Shown: in pieces, positions 34,722-48,400 of the stretch
Position numbering within the stretch: position 1 is the stretch's first letter
Layout of the letters: every line of letters starts with the position of its first letter
Assembly (NCBI GenBank): GCA_036583965.1
Contig: JAZBQD010000014.1
Coordinates: 64,138,395 to 64,202,394 of the forward strand
Origin: Prunella strophiata
Taxonomy: Eukaryota; Chordata; Aves; Passeriformes; Prunellidae
DNA length: 64,000 nucleotides
Direction: 5' to 3'
Translations under genes and position numbers: made by a program
The notes under the pieces: generated by a model
The model's database searches: none
Told to the model about the DNA's origin: nothing
The model's input: only the letters and a program-made list of their open reading frames with translations

Positions 34722-37700
34722 TGAAATTTTACCCAGGGAAGAATAGATTAGAGTTATATGCTTCATAGAGTCTGCTTGATATGAACTTTTAAAAAGTTTT
34801 ACTTTAATCCTGTACACCTGGTATTTCTGGGGGTTCAAACAGATTTATATTTATTCCCTACCAGCTCTCCTATGACTTTATAAGAACAAAGCCAATAAAT
34901 TCCACAGCATCAAAGACAAAAGCAATTGGAAGCTGTTTTCTAACCCAGACCTACACAGCCGTGTGTCTTTCCCCATATTCCACATCCCTAATGACTGGAT
35001 TCTCTCTCTGTAGATATAAAACAGTCTATCATTTGTATTTGAATCTCTTTCTTTAATATTATTAGACTACATAGGCACATATTTAAAGAGGTCAGATGGC
35101 TTGTTAACACAGTGTATATTGGTATTGTGCAGCTCTCAGCAAGCAGATTTGGAAGAACAGATATTTTAAGACTAACATGAGAACTTACAAAGTTAAAGAG
35201 AAAAATAAAAAGTTACTTTCTATTCTTAATATACTCAATCTACCTTATGAAATAAGATCATTGAAAGAGAACAAGCCAGTGCTTTGCCCTTTCTCAGCAT
35301 CACTACTGGATTACAGATTTATTACTCAGCTAACTCTTTGCTGGGAAGTTATAGCAGCACAATATGTGTACTCATTCCTGAATTAACTTTACTTCCTTGC
35401 TTGATTCATAACACTTAATTGATATGGAAAAAGGGAAATGCATTTCAGTCCTCAGTGTAGGACCCTACATATCTCCAGGAAGGCTAAATTTATGGAAGCA
35501 CTCTATTCCCAGAATGACTTAACAGGGAATAACAGAATCATCCAGAAGTCAAGTAAAACTTAACTCTAACTCTCTTCTGTTCCTTAGATAAGCCTTTCCC
35601 TCCTGAAGGAGACCTGGGAAGCCTATAATCATTGAGCTAGGCTAGTTTTTGTTACCCTGTATAACTGAGAATAGCATTGAGCTCATTGCCCTGTTATTGT
35701 CTCTGTGCAGTGAGGCTGGGATACAGATTCCTTATGCATTTCCTTCACTCATGTTGTCTCTGCACAGTGGTCACACAGTGTGGACTTTACCTCCTCAAAT
35801 ATCTTCCCTCTGTTCCAGTGAACTGATCATAGAGGATATGGTTGCAGTACATCATGACTGGCTAGTAATTTCCCTTTAAAAGCAATACAAATCTTTAAAA
35901 GATATTTGAGAGGATTAAACCAACAATTTGGTTCTAGGTATGCATGAAAATAATTATCCTTATCCTAGGAAACAAAAGCAATCCATTTTTGCTGATGCTG
36001 TTAAGGGTGTTTTGATGCCTAAAAACATTCATAGTCTCTTTATACACCCAGAGGTTTTTGCTGGAGTTGTAACTTCATTTCTTATGACAGTCCAGATTTC
36101 CCAGAAACTCCATCTTACCCCAGAGAGAGAAAGAGAGACAGAAAAAGAGGATTGGAAAAGACATCCTCTTGCAGACTGTTAGGGTGGGATTTATTTCACC
36201 TAACCCTAAGCATTCATATTAATAGGTGTCAATATCTGAGCTGGTCACTCTGGGCTCTATTTGCAGTCAGTGGGGAGAAATTGTAGCATAATTTGTTTAA
36301 ACTCTTCCAGGTATTTGCTTTAGACTGAACTGAGCTTTAGAAATGCCTCTCCTCTTACTACAAAGGCACCTCAGCTTTACTACATCACAAGTGAATGCCT
36401 GTTGTCACTCCATTAGATGAATGTTTTTTCTCTCTCATATTGTTTTTAATGCACTTTCTGTTTTGCTTTTTTGTTTTTCATATGTCATTTTTGCTTTTCT
36501 TAGTACAGCTTGGCTTCTAAATATCAGTCAGTTCACCAATGTAGTGTGCTTTTCTCAAAAAACCCCATGACTACAAAAAAAGCAACACATGAAAGATTTA
36601 ACTCTCAAAACATAACAATACCTTCACAATTTCTGCAGCATTTCCACTAGTGACTGAATTCTGTAAGGATAAAAATATTTCTAATGCTTTTCCAGTACCT
36701 ACTAGATTGATGAACTTTGCTTCTGTATCACAGGAAAAGAGGAAAAGGATTGCAAAAATCAAGAAAAAGTAAAATTATTTCATTCCAACCGCGCCCTTTC
36801 TGTTGCTAGTGCATTCCTACCAAAACCCAAAGCAGAGAGTTTAAAACTAATTTTGGTACATCTGCTGTAGCTGCAGCCATCTCAATATAATTAACAAAGT
36901 ATAAATAACAAAAAATAATTAAATTGCATAAAATAATTAAATAGAGAACATATAAAACAAAACAATTGGTATTTAAGGTTGCCCAGGGACACTTGTAGGA
37001 TCTTCACTCTTAGACAAAATTGGACTGGACACAATCTTGCACAACCTGCTCTGTTTGTCCCTGCTCTGAGCAAGGGGGTATGCATGAAGATCTTCAGAGG
37101 TCCAATTTTACTAAATTCCAAATTCTGTTGTTCTGTGAGTCTAAGCATGAAGCCACCTTTAATTCTGATTAACAGTTTTGCTTAACTGAAATGTTTAATG
37201 TAAGTGCACCTCATACCTGTGCATGGGTTTTGATTTTCAGAATTATGTCCCAAAAGATGGGAGCACACATCCAGGTAACACTCAGAACTGAGCATGGTAA
37301 TGTCTTTGTTTCTGAAGTCCAGAAAGTCTTCAGGAATATCTCACTGATACATAAAATATTGAAACTTCTGAACAGAAACACACAAAGACACTTAGAAATC
37401 TTTCTTTTCTCATTCAGGGTGGGATTCATTTTGGCAGCACTTTTGTGGGTTCAAATAGATTTCTGGACTGAATTCACCACTAAAGTGAGTGAATCATCAG
37501 TCCAAAGACACAGGCACTGCTAAGAGATGTTTTGATCTGTCTGAAGACAGGTTTTGAGAATACAAAAAACGAATGTCCCAGTGGAGTTCTCCATTTATTT
37601 TCACTATGGAATGAGCCTGCTCTGCTGACTGAGGCTGCATACATAAGTTTTGGCACTGAAACTTGACAAGATCAATCTGAATCTCAGCATGGTTTAAAAA

Positions 37701-38029
37701 GAGTGCACCCCTGGTTCATAAGCACTGTTCATAAGCAATTAAAACTTTCTTTTTTTAAAGACTTTTATCTTCAAAAAATATCCTAGAGAAATTTTCACAT
37801 GAATGGTGGCTTGAAAAATTTAACAAAGCACTCAAAACTACTGCAAACACTCTTCTGAAATCCATTTGATGATTTCTTGCTCATCTAAAAAATTTTGAGG
37901 GGAAACAGTTATTGGGTAATTCTGTGAACCAAGCATGAATAAAACACTATGGACAATGAGCTGCCCATAAAGCATCTGTGCTTCACTCTTACTGAGTTTG
38001 CTTTTAAAAAGTTCTCAATGCTCACCTTA
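34722..38029. other. Unique AT-rich noncoding sequence
   Basis: No gene or recognised interspersed repeat in about 3.3 kb. Opposed open frames at 36.89-37.52 kb (up to 110 codons) are unrecognised and overlap on both strands. Confidence 0.45.
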
Positions 38030-38098
38030 AAGAAAAAAAGCAAAACAAACTAACAATGAAACCCCACAAAAAAACCCAACAAAAAAACCTCCAAAACC
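38030..38098 (+). repeat. A/C-rich low-complexity tract
   Basis: Irregular AAAAC/AAACCC iterations, similar to the tract at 16498. Confidence 0.8.
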
Positions 38099-40184
38099 AG
38101 TAAAGCTGACAATATGACTTGTGAGAATTCCATATGATTTCAGTATCCAGTAGCTGCCATGCAAAAGGACCAGTTAATTAACTGTTTATTATTCTTACTT
38201 CAATAGCTTATTTTCATATAGACTGGAAAGCCTTGCAGAGATTCCCCAGAGCATATCATGGTGGTGATTTTTTAGAAAGACAGCATAATCAGACATGAAT
38301 TCTATTTCACTTCAATAAAAATATGTTTTCTGTTGAGTTTTACACTTCAGTCTCATTACAGCAGCAGTTTTACTAGCTGGGTTTATCCAACCCACAGGAA
38401 GTGCATGTACACAGAGATGTTTAAAGGGATGTTGGACATTTGTATCTGACAATAAAACCTTGCTTGCTTGTGTTTCACATCACTGGGATGCCATGGAATA
38501 ACAGCAGAGTAAACTGAGCTTTATTTATTATGATTGTAATTCTTGATTATGGAAGGAAAAATAAATGTTAAGTATCTGGAAACAGATGATAGTTTTATAG
38601 TTGAAGCTCGGTGATTTGCACATAAAGCTGGGGAAGTGGAATACTTAACTTACCATTATGTCATGATTTATTTTACAAAAGCTGAGTGAGCTTTGAGTAG
38701 AGCTAACCTTGTTAGAGTTCTAGGCAGATGTTATGAACTCTCTTGGGACTCTCATGGTTCAAACATAAGGATACCACAGAGCTTTCTTGGCTAATATTAG
38801 CTACTACCTTACAGCCTTCTCTTTAGATCCATGAATTACCAGCACTCAGAGTAGCTCATTCAAGTCAAGACATTTCTAAGAAACCCTGGGGAATCTGTGA
38901 AAGTGCCCTGATTGCTTTGAAAGTGTTTCAGTTTCCTGCTCTTAAAAATCACTGCCCTAAACAAGAGCTGTCTTAGGAGCAGGAACATTATTGAGAATCA
39001 GCTTCATCAAAAAAGGCTTTGAAATTTTAAAGAGATAGGTTAACTTAAAATTCTGATTTCAGTAAGAGGGCAACATTTAATAAGTATCAGAAAATTTAAT
39101 TAAATTGGGATCATACTTAAAGACTTTACTTTAGCATTCCTTAGCTGTTCAGTAGCAGATAGCTAATAGCAGCTGGCATATCCTGGAAAAGTCCTTAAAT
39201 GGAAATCTCTTCTGTACCATTTTTTCCCAGGAAGTTTATAACAAGTTACATTTCATGATCCTGATCTGAGTGAACATTTCTTTGTAATTTGGAAATGGGA
39301 CCTCACATAGTACTGCTGAAATTTATCAGTCATGTTTTTCCCTTCTTTTTATAATTGTTGCTGAAATTTAAATAATAAAAGAACCCTATCAAATTAACTT
39401 ACTAAGATTTTTTTTGTAGAACAAGAGAATAACATAAGAACACAAAAAAAGATTATTTGTAGATTTTATCTTCCCAACTCACTGGCTGAATTCAGATGAA
39501 TCCATCACACTGAACTATCATACACCTAAGAGTTATGTCCAAAGATATTTTACATCTCTTTATTTCAGCACTGTCCTTGGTGCATCAGGACTTAGGTTAT
39601 TTTTCCCGATGATTCCTGCACCATGTGAATATCCAGTCCTAACTGAGTATTTAAGTGATAGACCCATAAAGGAAATGGGTGTGAAACATCAGCACTTGTG
39701 TGGCAGTGAGATTGCTGAAACTTCTGGATTTAGCTTCAAGGCATTGTCCCCAGCCCAGTGCAGGTTAATGCTGCTGTACCTCAGCTAAAACCAGTCATCT
39801 TTGTGGTTTTTTGGGGGTTTTCCCCTTCTTTCTGCATTAGTGTCTGCACAGTGATATATTTTCAGTAGAAGGAGTAAATAGTGACTGCAATCTCAGTTAT
39901 GGGTGATGAGGTCACTTTCAGAGAAATGAGTTGCAGTTTTCCAGACCAAGGAGGGAGCAGGATCCTAACTGCTGCTTGCCAAAGAGCCATAAGCAGAACA
40001 TCAGAATTGACACAGTCACTGAAATATTTAATTTCAGTGGGGAGGATTAATTTGACTGGGAAGGATTCTTAAGAAGTAGTAGCACTCTGGAGGCTGGATT
40101 TCTTCCTCTCCACTTCAGGTGCCAGTCAATAGACAGGAGGAAGTTGTGCATCTCAGAGGTGTCTCAGCTCCATATACCTGCCAG
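38099..40184. other. Unique noncoding sequence
   Basis: No gene or recognised element was seen. Confidence 0.45.
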
Positions 40185-40238
40185 TTTTTTTTGTTTGTTT
40201 TTTTTTTTTCAATCTACTAAACAATTCTACTAAACGAT
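40185..40238. repeat. T-rich tract plus a 13-bp tandem duplication
   Basis: A T run with two G interruptions is followed by TCTACTAAACAAT (40213-40225) and TCTACTAAACGAT (40226-40238), two adjacent copies differing at one base. It looks like local slippage duplication. Confidence 0.8.
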
Positions 40239-42937
40239 TCTCCCTCTGCTGGTCTTTATCTGTCCTCATTAACTCTAACAAAGAGTCTATGATGACCAAA
40301 CCCCTTTCCTAAATGTCTCATTGAAATGCTTAAATTGAGACAAAATCTATCTGGTCCTAAGAGTCACTAGAGCCTTTTGCTAAAGATGTGCCCTGACAGT
40401 TGCAGCTGTGCAAGACATTTCAAATTAGGCATCACTGTAAAGTCTCTCATGAACTCTAGGCCATAGCCATTAAACTTCACACTTTTGGGTTTTGTTGTTG
40501 ATTGCAAAAATTTTTCTGCTGAAAAGTCATGTTAAATCTCAATGTGGGACACCCAAGGTTACATTGTGCAAACTAACTGCAATTCACATTGAGAAATACC
40601 AGCAGCAAAATTTCAACCTATACAAATATAACAATTTGTACCTCAGCTGTTACTTTACATTTCCCAAATTATGTTAGGAACATTTGTGTTCTGTAGTGTG
40701 GAAAAATGATGATCCCCATAAAGTCCAATTTCTCTAAAATTTTCAATTGCTTTTACCCATAGCTTACTAGATTTCATTTTTTAAGACTAATTTTATTTTC
40801 ACTGACATGATCTGTCAGGCTTGGATGGATGTGAGTTCCAAATGGCAAACACATATGTGTGCATGGATCCTAATGAACCTATGGTATAATTATGCAGAAG
40901 TATGTGCATGTTGGTTACTGTCAACAAATAAGCAAAGAATAGAACTGTAATTAAGAAGTGGGAATGTGATACTGCTGGATGGTATTATTGCTTTTCTGGG
41001 AAGAGTTATTGCATCTTTAGTCACATTTAAGGTTCTCAGAAAATCACTTGCCTCAAGCAAATGAGAAATTGGAAGAAGAAATGAGCATGCAGAAGACTTC
41101 CAGCAATCTCCCCATTTTTCCAATGTGACTAAACAGAAATGTTTGGATGCAATAAATGTAGATGAAATAAATGTATTGTGACACCAAATATTCTATGGCA
41201 CTAGAAGACCCACTCAAGTGGAGCAACTGCATTCACTGCTGCTAAACTAAATTTTAAAGAGAGGCCACAACATCCCAAGAGTTTCTCTGCCAGAATTATC
41301 TCACCAACACTTAACCAACATTACTGCAGAATCCTTTTCCTTAACCCTTAATATTATTTTATTGTAACCTTCATCAGTGACAGAGCAATTACATTAACAA
41401 GTCCCTTTCTCTGTTGTGTCTTTCTACACATGGTTGAAGCTGAGCAGAGAAGTCAGGAGCATAACCACAGTGCATAAAAGCAATGTTTATGGCTTTAACA
41501 TTTAATTGCTAGTGAACTGGATGAAAATAAATGTTTTAAGAAGGACAGTCTACTAAGTGTGCAACCAATAGGTAGATCTAATTTCTTTTGCATAAATGTT
41601 GATTAGAGCACAGAAGTTTAGAAATTGGAAGACTTTGTGGATCCAGGCTGGCTTTTCCTGTCCATGTGATAATTTTATTAGTTTTTTGAACTACAATATT
41701 TATAAATTACAGCAATTAACATCACTATTTTGTTTCACAAGGATGTGTCTAAATCACCTATGAAAATGGAAGTAAGAATTTCCAATGGCACAGAAGTCCA
41801 ACACAGTCAGAAATTATTACTGAGCAGATCACTTCTGATAAGCAGTTCAGTTACAGATCCTGCCTTTCTGCTCTAACTGTATAAGATCAGGGGGAAAAAG
41901 GGATTCTGCATTCCTTGTCTTTTGAGCTTGGATAGCACAATAGATGGCAGAGTTTGTTAAGTGCCATTTTGAGTTGTCTAAGCCTGACTTAGAGTAAAAT
42001 TCAGTTTCTCCTTAACATCACTGTAAATACATGAAAAAGTCCAGAAAAAGCTCAAAGTGCTGAACCACAGACATTGAGTTGTGCAGGAGCAGAGCTCATC
42101 CTCTCCCCTTTGGGGAAAATGTGAGCTGTTGCCATCCAGTGTCCATTCTGGGGCATTCTGAGAGGGGACATTTTTAAAGACAAGTAAGCAGCATCGTGGC
42201 CAAGGAGGTGTCAAGTCCTCAAGTACATCCACTGGGGTCAGCAGCTCCTCTCCTTCCTCATAGGGCTTTGACAGCCTGTGTTCAAGGTCAGGTCTGATAT
42301 GGTGGAGCCACAAAAACATGAATCAAACTTTGTAAACACAGCAAAGTGTGTGGGGAAACAGTGAGAAGTCTCACCTGCTGCTTCCTTACCCAGGAGCTGC
42401 ACTTCAGCCATGCCCTTGGTCTTGGTGCATGCCTTCACATTCCCATGCAGTTAAAAATCAGAAGGAGAAAGATGCTGCAGGAAGTATTCCAACTTTTCTT
42501 CAAAAATGCTATTGGCTTCTGGGTGGGGACAGCAGAGGAGCTGAAAACAGACAGCACTTTCTTGTGCTCCAAAAACATGGAACATCCCTGAGGATGCCTG
42601 GAATGAGAAGTGCAGGAAAGGTTTCAGAGAGATCCTTCAAATGAAAAATAATGATTTACAGGGGGTTCTGACAGGGAAGGGTAAGTCTTGGGACCTGGCT
42701 GGTGGGATTTGAGGGGAAGATTCAATTCTGCCAAGCATAACTTCACATTCATTCTGGAAGCCATAAGAAACAATAGGATATCATTATACTCATGGAGTGG
42801 TTTGATTGATTTGTTGGAAATAAAATAGAATTGTTTTATTTACTCTGAATTGAAGAGCAAGGAATGACACATTATCTTTATTAACTACATATTTCCATCC
42901 TTTCTCTCATTTAAATGCATATATTTAAATATGTTGT
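40239..42937. other. Unique noncoding sequence
   Basis: No recognised repeat. Open frames around 41.98-42.64 kb reach 113 codons on the minus strand and are also open on the plus strand in two phases. No family is recognised, so no gene is called. Confidence 0.42.
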
Positions 42938-43000
42938 CTTTTTTGTTTTTGTTTTTGTTTTTTTTTTTTTTTTTTTTGTCTTTTTTTTTCTTTTTTTTTC
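42938..43000. repeat. T-rich (TTTTTG)n tract
   Basis: Starts as TTTTTG iterations and becomes runs of 9-17 T broken by GTC and C. Simple low-complexity repeat. Confidence 0.92.
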
Positions 43001-44440
43001 CCTATATACTTCTAACCATGGTTCCATGCTTCAGGTAATCCAGTTAAATTCAGGATTAACAAAGTAACAAAGGTTATGTTTCTTATTTTGCATACACTTC
43101 ATCATGCAACCCATCATGCAAGGTATGCCCATTTATCTGAGTTCCTTTCTTATGCATCCATGAAGCAAACACAGCAATTCCATCCTAGAAGAGGACTGGG
43201 CAACGATGCACATAAGAGTAAAGTTAGGTTTTATTCAATCTGGACTGTTTTCAGTGAGTCATTTGGATTTGTACCCATTACTATTCATATTGGTATTTCT
43301 ACATGCTGTGAGATCAGAGCAGAGATGGATCATACTTCTAATCCAATTCTTTCTAAAATGCATGGAGAAATCTCAGTTACTTCCACATCAATTTAATGCA
43401 CACCTCTGTAGGAGTAGGCAGCTTGTTCCTCAGGAGTAGAGTCACATCTATTGGAGGAATCCACTGTGGCTTGTGAAGTGCTGCTGCAAACATTCAATCA
43501 TTTCTATAAATCTGCTCAACAGTCTCTCCTTCTGACACCCAGACTAAATGGATTTCCTCCCCATATATCTGACACAAGTGCTTCTGAGGTTGATGAAACT
43601 TCTTTGGATACTAAAAAAGAGATAGACATACTTTCAAAATTCCTAGTTGCCATCAGGAAATAACAGCTATATCATGATCTGACAATTAGTGATAAACCCT
43701 GATGCTGATGTAATCATATCTGTAATGAAAACTATGTAGTCATAGCAAATTGGTTTTATAACTAAACAAAAACCTTAACCTTATTTTGACCCATCAGAAA
43801 ATGTTATATTCTCAATTTATACTGAACACAGCAAATGTGCCAATCTCCCAGAAACTTTGGTGTTGTAGCAACTTCTTGTTTATGCTCAGGCATTTTGTAG
43901 AAAGGGAATCCAGGCAAATGCTCCAGGCAGGAACTTCAGTATGCAAAAGAGAGAACTGATGTTGGTAGCTGGGGAATGAGAACCCATCAATGTGTCAGTG
44001 AAGCCTGTGGTCACTCTTTCTTGTAACCCTGAACTCTGGTACCTGATCCCTGGCATTTATAGAAACTTGGAGAGAGACTGTGTCACAGCTCCAGGAGAGA
44101 AATCCCAGGTAAAGCTAAATCCCAAAGAACTTGGATTGATAGCAAGAATTTCACTGTGTCTGCTTCTGCTGTCTGGGCCTGTAATCTACCTGCTATACTT
44201 TCTCAAGAGCTAAGATCAAGTGTTTTATGTCAGCTTAACTGTGGAGGTGGATGAGGACTGTGTTTTGATAATAGGGGTTTGTTCCCTCATATAAATGCAG
44301 TGTTTTGAGGAATTAAAATGAATGTGCTGTAAATGTGATTGCTGATGGAAATAGGACTTGTGAAATCAAAGGCATGGATCAGAAGAGGAAGCTGTTTTTC
44401 TCACACAGTGTTCTATATATGCTTGGGGTCTTTTTATGGG
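43001..44440. other. Unique noncoding sequence
   Basis: No gene was found. A small 12-bp duplication (CATCATGCAACC / CATCATGCAAGG) lies near 43100. The 106-codon frame at 43076-43396 is unrecognised and overlaps a second open phase. Confidence 0.42.
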
Positions 44441-44910
44441 CAGGCACTTATTTGAGAAAATGACATGCTCCATTTAGTGAAAGCAATGGAGCTGCTTCAG
44501 TGTGAGACAGACATAATGAATGCACCATGGGGATGGAAACCTTCCATCCTAAATATGGCTTTGGACAGGAACAGATTCAGTTGTCAATGGGCTTGTGTCT
44601 ATTTACAGCAGGACTGAGTTTACTGCAGTGCTTTGTCTTTTCATCATCATTCATTAAGTTACTTAATCCCCTATTTGCCTCTGGAGAAGGAACTGCATGA
44701 ATATCCACTCTGTTCTCATTTATTTTTATATGGCATTGCTCATATTTAGATGCCTTCAGTGTGTTACAACGATTTGATCATTATAATGATCCATAATACA
44801 AACATTACACTCTGTAAGCTTTACATCCACTAGAAAAATCCTATCTGTTGTTATGTGGGAAATATGGAACTGTTCATTGTTCAATGGAGCATTGGGCCAA
44901 AATAAATTTT
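44441..44910. promoter_or_regulatory. Candidate conserved noncoding element around a palindrome
   Basis: Repeat-free, AT-rich sequence containing a 16-bp perfect palindrome (44776-44791) whose core is ATTATAAT. Nearby are further homeodomain-like words (CATTAAGTTACTTAATCCCC around 44653-44672). The regulatory role is inferred from motif content only. Confidence 0.25.
44776..44791. repeat. Perfect 16-bp palindrome
   Basis: GATCATTA followed directly by TAATGATC. Two inverted TAAT/ATTA cores in contact would suit a homeodomain dimer. Chance is also possible in AT-rich DNA. Confidence 0.65.
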
Positions 44911-46920
44911 ATCTCTGAAGCTACTACCATTTCCAAAAATTTCAACACACATTTTTGTTCATTCATAGATTGTCACCTTTGGTAACCTTTGATATTCTCT
45001 GAAGTTTGAGTCATTTAGGAAATGTGTTGTCATCTTATCATCGAACCCTCATTTTAAAGTTTATTTTGTGCATATTAGTAGTTTTTCAAGTGGTATTCAT
45101 AGGCAGTGGTTAGGTTATGCAACTCTTAGATAAGCATTTTGTGTTTACAAATATATCCTATTTTCTTTACAAGTTTATTTCTCTAATGCATTCCCTCCAG
45201 CCACTCACACATGCAGGGGATTGTTTTGCTGCAGCAACATGACACTCTCTATCTCTCACAGATAATCTGTTCCTTGCCTGGTCAGCTGCATTGGCCTGTG
45301 TTTTATGTTCTGCCAAACCTTGAAGGTGGGGAGATCATAATATTTTGATTATATCTAATCCACTCTGAAAGCATTTTCATTAATGGGCAAAATAAACAGA
45401 GTGGTGGAATAATATAGGACATGAAAGTGCAGAGTGTTTTCCAGCTGGGTAGAGCAGCTTAATAGATCAGCCAGACAAAGTAGTTTTCTGACAAACTAGA
45501 ATAAGATATTTAAACTCTTGCAAGATTGCAGGCCTATTCCTTTTCACAGAAATGATGAAAGATACTCAGATGTAAGTGTCTTAAGTGTCTTTCTGGACCA
45601 CAGCCTCGATAAATTACAAGTTTAGGAAACTCATTTGTCCTGTGGGTTCCCTCTGGGGCCCACCAGGTGTCATGTGTACATCCCTCCCTTCAGCAACTGT
45701 GGAAATGGATTTTCTGCTACACAGTTTTCCATTACAAGGACTTTTGCTTAGCCAGGTACTTGCTGAATTTCCTTCAGCTAGAGCTTTGACCCCGTGTTCT
45801 CTGTTGCTTACTTATTTGTTCTGAGTGTATAAGTTTACCATGATAGCTCAGGCTGGATATTTCAAAGACAGATTTATGTCAATAATCCAGCCAGGTTAGC
45901 TGCTTAAATAACCCTCTAAGACAAGGTTAGAGGTGAAGGTTAGAACCTTAGACTCCTGAGATCCCCATGTATTAGTTCCACCTTCATTTCCACATCCTCA
46001 ATTTCAAAGCTGAGTGGGAGTGCTGTGTGCACAGCACAGAAAACTGATGCCTTCTCTTTTGCATGGATTCCTGGTATTGAATCACAGAATACATCCAGAA
46101 GCTTCTCTTAAGTAGGGACATAAATGACAGGATTAACTTCCCCTGACATTAAATGTGAGATACAGCTCCAAATTCAGAGATATATGGGCCCATGTCAGCT
46201 GCCCACACATTGGTATCCTGTGCCATTTGAGGAATTCTGGGTTGTCTGTGGTATTTGCTGAGGGATGTGAATTATGGGAGATGTGAGCTTAGGCCAGTCC
46301 TAAGGCATTTCAAACTGTGCTGCTTATCTACACAGTGGGCAGCCTCTCACCATCACAGCCAGAGACTGTGAGACTCCTTCCTTGAATAAAAATCTCCTCT
46401 CCACAAAAAAGAGAGTAGGCACCACAGGCATGATTAATTTGCTTCAACTTTGATATCCACTGCCATTTGAGGTGCTCTATAGCATCCCAAAAATGCATCT
46501 GGAGCTGGGAAGAATGACTTAGGACTCTCAGAAAATCTGTAATGACCTGAAGCAGCAGCTGGGCATCAGACAGGATTTCATGAGTCAACAGAAATGGCTC
46601 TAGGTGCCAGTTACTAGACCCCTGAACTAAAACCTTAGCTAAAAAGCTTATGCTATAAATACCTAAAGTTAGGGAAAATTAATCCTATTTTTAAAAAACA
46701 GCATCTGGATATTTCACTTTCCTTCCTATCAGTGCAGTTATACCTTATATACATTCACGGGTCCTTCTTCCAGTTTTACATTTCTTCCAGTTTCATTTGA
46801 TACACTTCCAGTAATTCTTCCAATGAATTTGCCAGCAAATGCATTTCTGTGTCAATAAGCATTTCCAGGATATAAATCTAAGCACTGGAGATAAGGGAAC
46901 AGTTCAGATTTAAGGCTCAT
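44911..46920. other. Unique noncoding sequence
   Basis: No gene or confirmed repeat. A 30-base phrase at 46081-46112 recalls a reversed CR1 3' tip but is too short to call. Confidence 0.42.
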
Positions 46921-47095
46921 TTGTTTTGGGGCCATTGAGCTGACATTATCAATTACCATTTCAATTAGTGCTAATTGAATTGCTGAGGTTTCTAGATGGT
47001 CGTCTGATAGCAGTAACTCATTTCATCTACACTGAAAATTGCCAGGATCTTTCAATCACAAACTCTCACTTGTGATTATCATATATAGATACTAA
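46921..47095. promoter_or_regulatory. Candidate homeodomain-rich enhancer
   Basis: A dense group of homeodomain cores: TATCAATTACC (46948-46958), then a perfect 9-2-9 inverted repeat of TTCAATTAG (46960-46979), then AATTGCTGAGG and CTTGTGATTATC downstream. The arrangement is repeat-free and locally distinct. Binding and conservation are inferred, not shown. Confidence 0.32.
46960..46979. repeat. Perfect 9-2-9 inverted repeat of a homeodomain site
   Basis: TTCAATTAG and CTAATTGAA are exact reverse complements separated by TG. Each arm contains the classic CAATTA/TAATTG homeodomain core, giving ATTA-GTGC-TAAT spacing in the centre. Confidence 0.7.
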
Positions 47096-48400
47096 AAGGT
47101 GGACTGGATATGTTAAAAAAGCAGCTAAAACCTCTAAAATGGTGACTCTGGAATACCTTGAACACGTGCATGACTTTTTTAAAAAAGCTCAAAGCAATAA
47201 AAGGAGTAAAATTTATTGGAAAAGCTTGGAAAAAAATTGCCAGACAATTTAGGAGGTTTTGGGGGTGTCAGGTGTTGTGGCCATAAAGGACAATTTCACT
47301 TGAACAATTTCAATTGCAAGGGGATGTTACTGCGATTTCTGGATTTCAGGGAGATTGATGATGACAATACAGATGTGCATGCTTGTATGGGGTCTTCAAA
47401 AATATTTTTTCAATAATCTGACAAATGTGTAACCAACATATGATTAATTCAGACATCCCAGAAGTGGTTCTGGTGTTTTCTGTGACCGTCAGAAATTAAG
47501 TTTGAAAGAACATCAGTAAAATAAAAATATTCCATTGGTAGTGAATCTGTACCTCCTTTCTATCCCACAGTTTTTTTCCACTGTGTTTGACAGTCACCAG
47601 TGAAAGGTTTTAAGTAGGTGATGTCACCTACATTCATGGGCTCCCTAGAGTATTCCTGAAGCAATGCTAGGGTGCATCCAAAGGGCTTGATAGCTGATCT
47701 GGAGCCCAGGGAGCTGTGTCTAGTCCACATACCACAGCATTCTTTAGGCCTGATGCTCAGATATCTCTGATATCTGAGTGTGCTGTGCTGGTATTGTTTT
47801 TTCTGTTTATAGAAGCCTAATAAAAATAATCTTGAACAACATCCTCAACAAAAACACTGAGGGAGTGTACACTTGGCAAAACTCACTCAAACCTCAGCTT
47901 TTCAATGGTATTTTCACTGTTCTGTTCCCCACTCCAGTGTCAGGAAGTACCATTGAAGCAGATGAAGCAAATAAAAGGAGTGTGCTAAACTTTTTCAAAC
48001 CTCAGAAGGGCTTTGAGGTTTGAGGAAGGATTTCAGCCAATTCTTACTTTATCTGAATCTGGTCTTCTTTATTCCTAATGTTAATATAACTTCTTGCCCT
48101 CCTCATCCTCCTAAATGCCTAAAAATTTGTGGCTGAAAAAACCCAAGAGGAGGAATTGTCCAGCAATTAATGAATCCACATAAGATTGAGAAGATTAAGC
48201 CTTAATTTCCTTTTCAGACATATGCATTCTATGTGACCATTCCTCTCTGTGCCTTAAATCTCTTTTTTAGGAAAAAAAAAAGAAGAATGAAAAGAGAATT
48301 TGCTTTTGTCACAGTAGTGCTGAGATGCTAAAGCCATTAAAATGATAGAGTGGAACAAATACTCTGCTAAGGGGCAACCATAAGTTCCTCAGGACATGTT
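47096..48400. other. Unique noncoding sequence
   Basis: No gene or recognised element was seen. The 81-codon frame at 47778-48023 has no known motif. Confidence 0.42.

Noticed and set aside
41978..42644. Cluster of open frames on both strands
   Set aside because: Simultaneous openness on both strands with no recognisable product points to composition rather than coding.
46081..46112. CR1-like tip 'ATCACAGAATACATCCAGAA'
   Set aside because: Resemblance stops after about 20 bases; too short to separate from chance.
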